Assembly: GCA_963699055.1 (NCBI GenBank)
Contig: CAVOTA010000001.1
Location: 682,001 to 746,000 of the forward strand
Length of the DNA: 64,000 nucleotides
Source: Bog-756 sp963699055
GTDB taxonomy: Bacteria; Actinomycetota; Acidimicrobiia; Acidimicrobiales; RAAP-2
Direction of reading: 5' to 3'
Part shown: piece by piece, positions 62,441-64,000 of the stretch
Numbering within the stretch: the stretch's first letter is position 1
How the letters are laid out: every line of letters starts with the position of its first letter
The notes under the pieces: model-generated
Databases searched by the model: none
What the model saw: the letters and a program-made list of their open reading frames with translations, nothing else
Told to the model about the DNA's origin: nothing
Translations under genes and position numbers: made by a program

Positions 62441-64000
62441 TCAGGACTGGATGGCGTGGGGTCCGAGCAGCACCCGCAGCTCACCCATGAGCCCGCGGCT
62501 CGAGTCGACGTTGAACTCCGAGGGGAGCCGGAGCACCTTGTCGCCCACGTGGAGGAGCACGGGGGAGTGACCGGGGTGCTCCGACAGGAGGCGCTTGAGA
62601 TCGTCCACGGTCCGGTCGGTCAGGGTGCCGAGCGGCAGCGAGATGCGCAGGTCGCGCAGCCCGTCGGCCACCAGTTCGGGCCGTTGGACGTCCATGGCCA
62701 CCAGCTTGAGGCGCTCGTCGCGCATGTCCAGGCGGGCCTTGACCACCACGATGGCGTCGTCGTCGAGCAGGGCGCCGTAGTCGGCCATCGTCTTCGGGAA
62801 GACGAAGGTCTCGATCGAGGCGTTCAGGTCCTCCAGGACGAAGGTGGCCATGAGGTCGCCCTTCTTGGTGTACCGACGCTGGAGCTCGGTGATCACCCCG
62901 CCGACCACCCTGACGCCGCCGCCGTCGTAGCCGGAGGCGGCCATGGCGTCTGGGTCGTAGTCGCGCAGCTCGGCCAGGCTGCAGTCGGTCAGCCGCGACA
63001 GCGAGCCCTCGAGGCCCATGAGCGGGTGGTCGCTGATGTAGAGCCCGAGCATCTCCTTCTCGAAGGCGAGGCGGAGCGACTTGTCGAATTCGGCGTCGGG
63101 GACGGGTAGCCGGGTGTCGGCGAATCCGGTCGTCTGGCCCTCCGCCGGCTCCTCCAGCGTGGCGAAGAGCGACATCACACCGGCGTCGTGCTCGCGTCGA
63201 CGCTCCAGCGTCCGGTCGACGATCTCCTCGAACGTGAGGAAGAGGCCCTGGCGGGCGTGGCCCATCGAGTCGAAGGCGCCGGCCTTGATCAGCGACTCGA
63301 TGGTCCGCTTGTTCAGCACCTGGGGGTCGACCCGCTGGCAGAAGTCGTAGAAGTCGCAGAAGGGGCCGTCGGCCTCGCGCTCGGCCACGATGAGGGCGAC
63401 CAGCGCCTCGCCCACGTTGCGCACGGCGGCCAGGCCGAAGGTGATGGCGCCCGCGCTGTCACCCGAGGTGCCGATGTCGCCCTCGCCGGCGGTGAAGTCC
63501 GGCGTGAACTCGGCCAGCGACCGGTTGACGTCGGGGACGAGCACCTCGATCCCGAGCGAGCGGCACTCGCCCAGGTAGATCGCCGTCTTGTCCTTGTTGT
63601 CCTTGACGGAGGTGAGGAGGCTGGCCAGGTACTCGACCGGGTAGTGGGCCTTGAGCCACGCCGTCTGGTAGGCGATGAAGCCGTAGCCGTAGGAGTGGGA
63701 CTTGTTGAAGGCGTAGTCGGCGAACGGCTCGATGATGTCGAACAGGGCGGTGCCGAGCTCCTCCCCGTACCCCTCGGTGACGCAGCCGGCGACGAACTTC
63801 TCGCGCTCGGCCTGGATGAGGGCACGGATCTTCTTGCCGCACGCCTTGCGCAGATTGTCGGCCTCGGCCAGCGTGTAGCCGGCGAACTTCTGGGCGACCC
63901 GCATGACCGACTCCTGGTAGATCATCAGTCCGTACGTGTCGGCCAGGATGCCCTCGAGATCGGGGTGCGCGTAGGTGACGGGCTGGCGGCCGTTCTTCCG
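62441..64000 (-). CDS. dnaE: DNA polymerase III alpha subunit, C-terminal part (runs off the window)
   Basis: 519 C-terminal residues are visible; the PHP domain and catalytic aspartates lie beyond the window. Visible parts are the fingers (YGLMIYQESVMRVAQKFAGY, FNKSHSYGYGFIAYQTAWLK, HYPVEYLASLLTS), the helix-hairpin-helix region (RVDPQVLNKRTIESLIKAGA), an internal clamp-binding region and the OB fold (RVVGGVITELQRRYTKKGDL, with LEDLNASIETFVFP). The frame is open to the window edge. This is the replicative DnaE1 type by domain layout; the ImuA/ImuB-linked DnaE2 usually lacks the full C-terminus. Confidence 0.95.
   Translation of the reverse strand, partial: RKNGRQPVTYAHPDLEGILADTYGLMIYQESVMRVAQKFAGYTLAEADNLRKACGKKIRALIQAEREKFVAGCVTEGYGEELGTALFDIIEPFADYAFNKSHSYGYGFIAYQTAWLKAHYPVEYLASLLTSVKDNKDKTAIYLGECRSLGIEVLVPDVNRSLAEFTPDFTAGEGDIGTSGDSAGAITFGLAAVRNVGEALVALIVAEREADGPFCDFYDFCQRVDPQVLNKRTIESLIKAGAFDSMGHARQGLFLTFEEIVDRTLERRREHDAGVMSLFATLEEPAEGQTTGFADTRLPVPDAEFDKSLRLAFEKEMLGLYISDHPLMGLEGSLSRLTDCSLAELRDYDPDAMAASGYDGGGVRVVGGVITELQRRYTKKGDLMATFVLEDLNASIETFVFPKTMADYGALLDDDAIVVVKARLDMRDERLKLVAMDVQRPELVADGLRDLRISLPLGTLTDRTVDDLKRLLSEHPGHSPVLLHVGDKVLRLPSEFNVDSSRGLMGELRVLLGPHAIQS

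Noticed and set aside
1..64000. tRNA, rRNA or other known structural RNA genes
   Set aside because: I looked for tRNA-like cloverleaf patterns (GTTCGA loops with matching acceptor arms) and conserved rRNA segments in the intergenic gaps and saw none. A covariance-model scan would be decisive.

Overview
The window is a chromosomal segment from a very GC-rich actinobacterium. Gene content and order resemble Mycobacterium tuberculosis in two blocks: rpsO-pnp-M16 peptidase-dapB-dapA-rnj-ftsK-miaB-miaA-dapF-hflX-lexA-LysM protein-nrdR, and the division/cell-wall (dcw) cluster from mraZ to divIVA followed by lspA and rluD. Threonine-rich linkers, succinylase-type lysine genes and the lack of ftsA suggest a deep branch such as Acidimicrobiia rather than a mycobacterium; this placement is an inference. 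I saw no tRNA or rRNA gene, CRISPR array, insertion sequence or prophage.

Layout. 1-1.8 kb: start of a HAD hydrolase and a crotonase-family gene on the minus strand, then a 1-Cys peroxiredoxin. 2.1-6.5 kb: rpsO, pnp and an M16 metallopeptidase, separated by strong hairpin terminators. 6.6-11.2 kb: dapB, two TetR regulators, a ferritin-like diiron protein and dapA. 11.2-17.8 kb: RNase J, FtsK and a frameshifted D-Ala-D-Ala carboxypeptidase. 18.1-30.1 kb: thrB, queF, a DUF222/HNH gene (minus), miaB-miaA-dapF-hflX-dapC, dapD-dapE and an aldo/keto reductase. 30.1-37.9 kb: lexA diverging from a LysM protein across three SOS-box-like palindromes, then nrdR, a PIG-L deacetylase, dinB, a DUF3040 protein, a ROK kinase, a small unknown, an HNH protein and a lipoate/biotin ligase-like protein. 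38.2-55.4 kb: the dcw cluster mraZ-rsmH-ftsL-ftsI-murE-mraY-ftsW-murG-murC-murB-ftsQ-ftsZ-pgeF-yggS-sepF-yggT-divIVA. 55.7-57.9 kb: a DksA/TraR-type zinc-finger protein with a histone-H1-like tail, lspA and rluD. 58-64 kb: a group-2-like sigma factor (minus), a histidine phosphatase, a channel-like membrane protein, an Rrf2 regulator and an unknown protein (all minus), and the 3' part of dnaE (minus).

How the genes work together. dapA, dapB, dapC, dapD, dapE and dapF supply meso-diaminopimelate by the succinylase route. murE carries the DNPR motif of the meso-diaminopimelate-adding ligase and passes the product to mraY and murG. ftsL, ftsQ, ftsI, ftsW, ftsZ and sepF form the septal machine, and divIVA directs wall growth at the poles. 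lexA, its divergent partner and dinB belong to DNA-damage functions. murF and murD are missing from their usual places.

The main observations are: (i) at least a dozen genes with a TANNNT -10 element 6-10 bases before the start codon, implying widespread leaderless transcripts; (ii) a 13-codon leaderless leader ORF whose stop overlaps the dapA start; (iii) a single-base frameshift separating the membrane anchor of the carboxypeptidase from its catalytic domain; (iv) a 7-bp repeat array before thrB and a G-quadruplex-type heptamer repeat before rpsO; (v) in-frame tandem repeats at the 3' ends of miaA, dinB and murB; (vi) operator-like palindromes on the promoters of lexA, the LysM gene and the DksA-like gene; (vii) a long open frame between mraZ and rsmH that starts like a histidine phosphatase. 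I found no convincing new multi-gene system; these are local regulatory and structural oddities in a largely housekeeping region.
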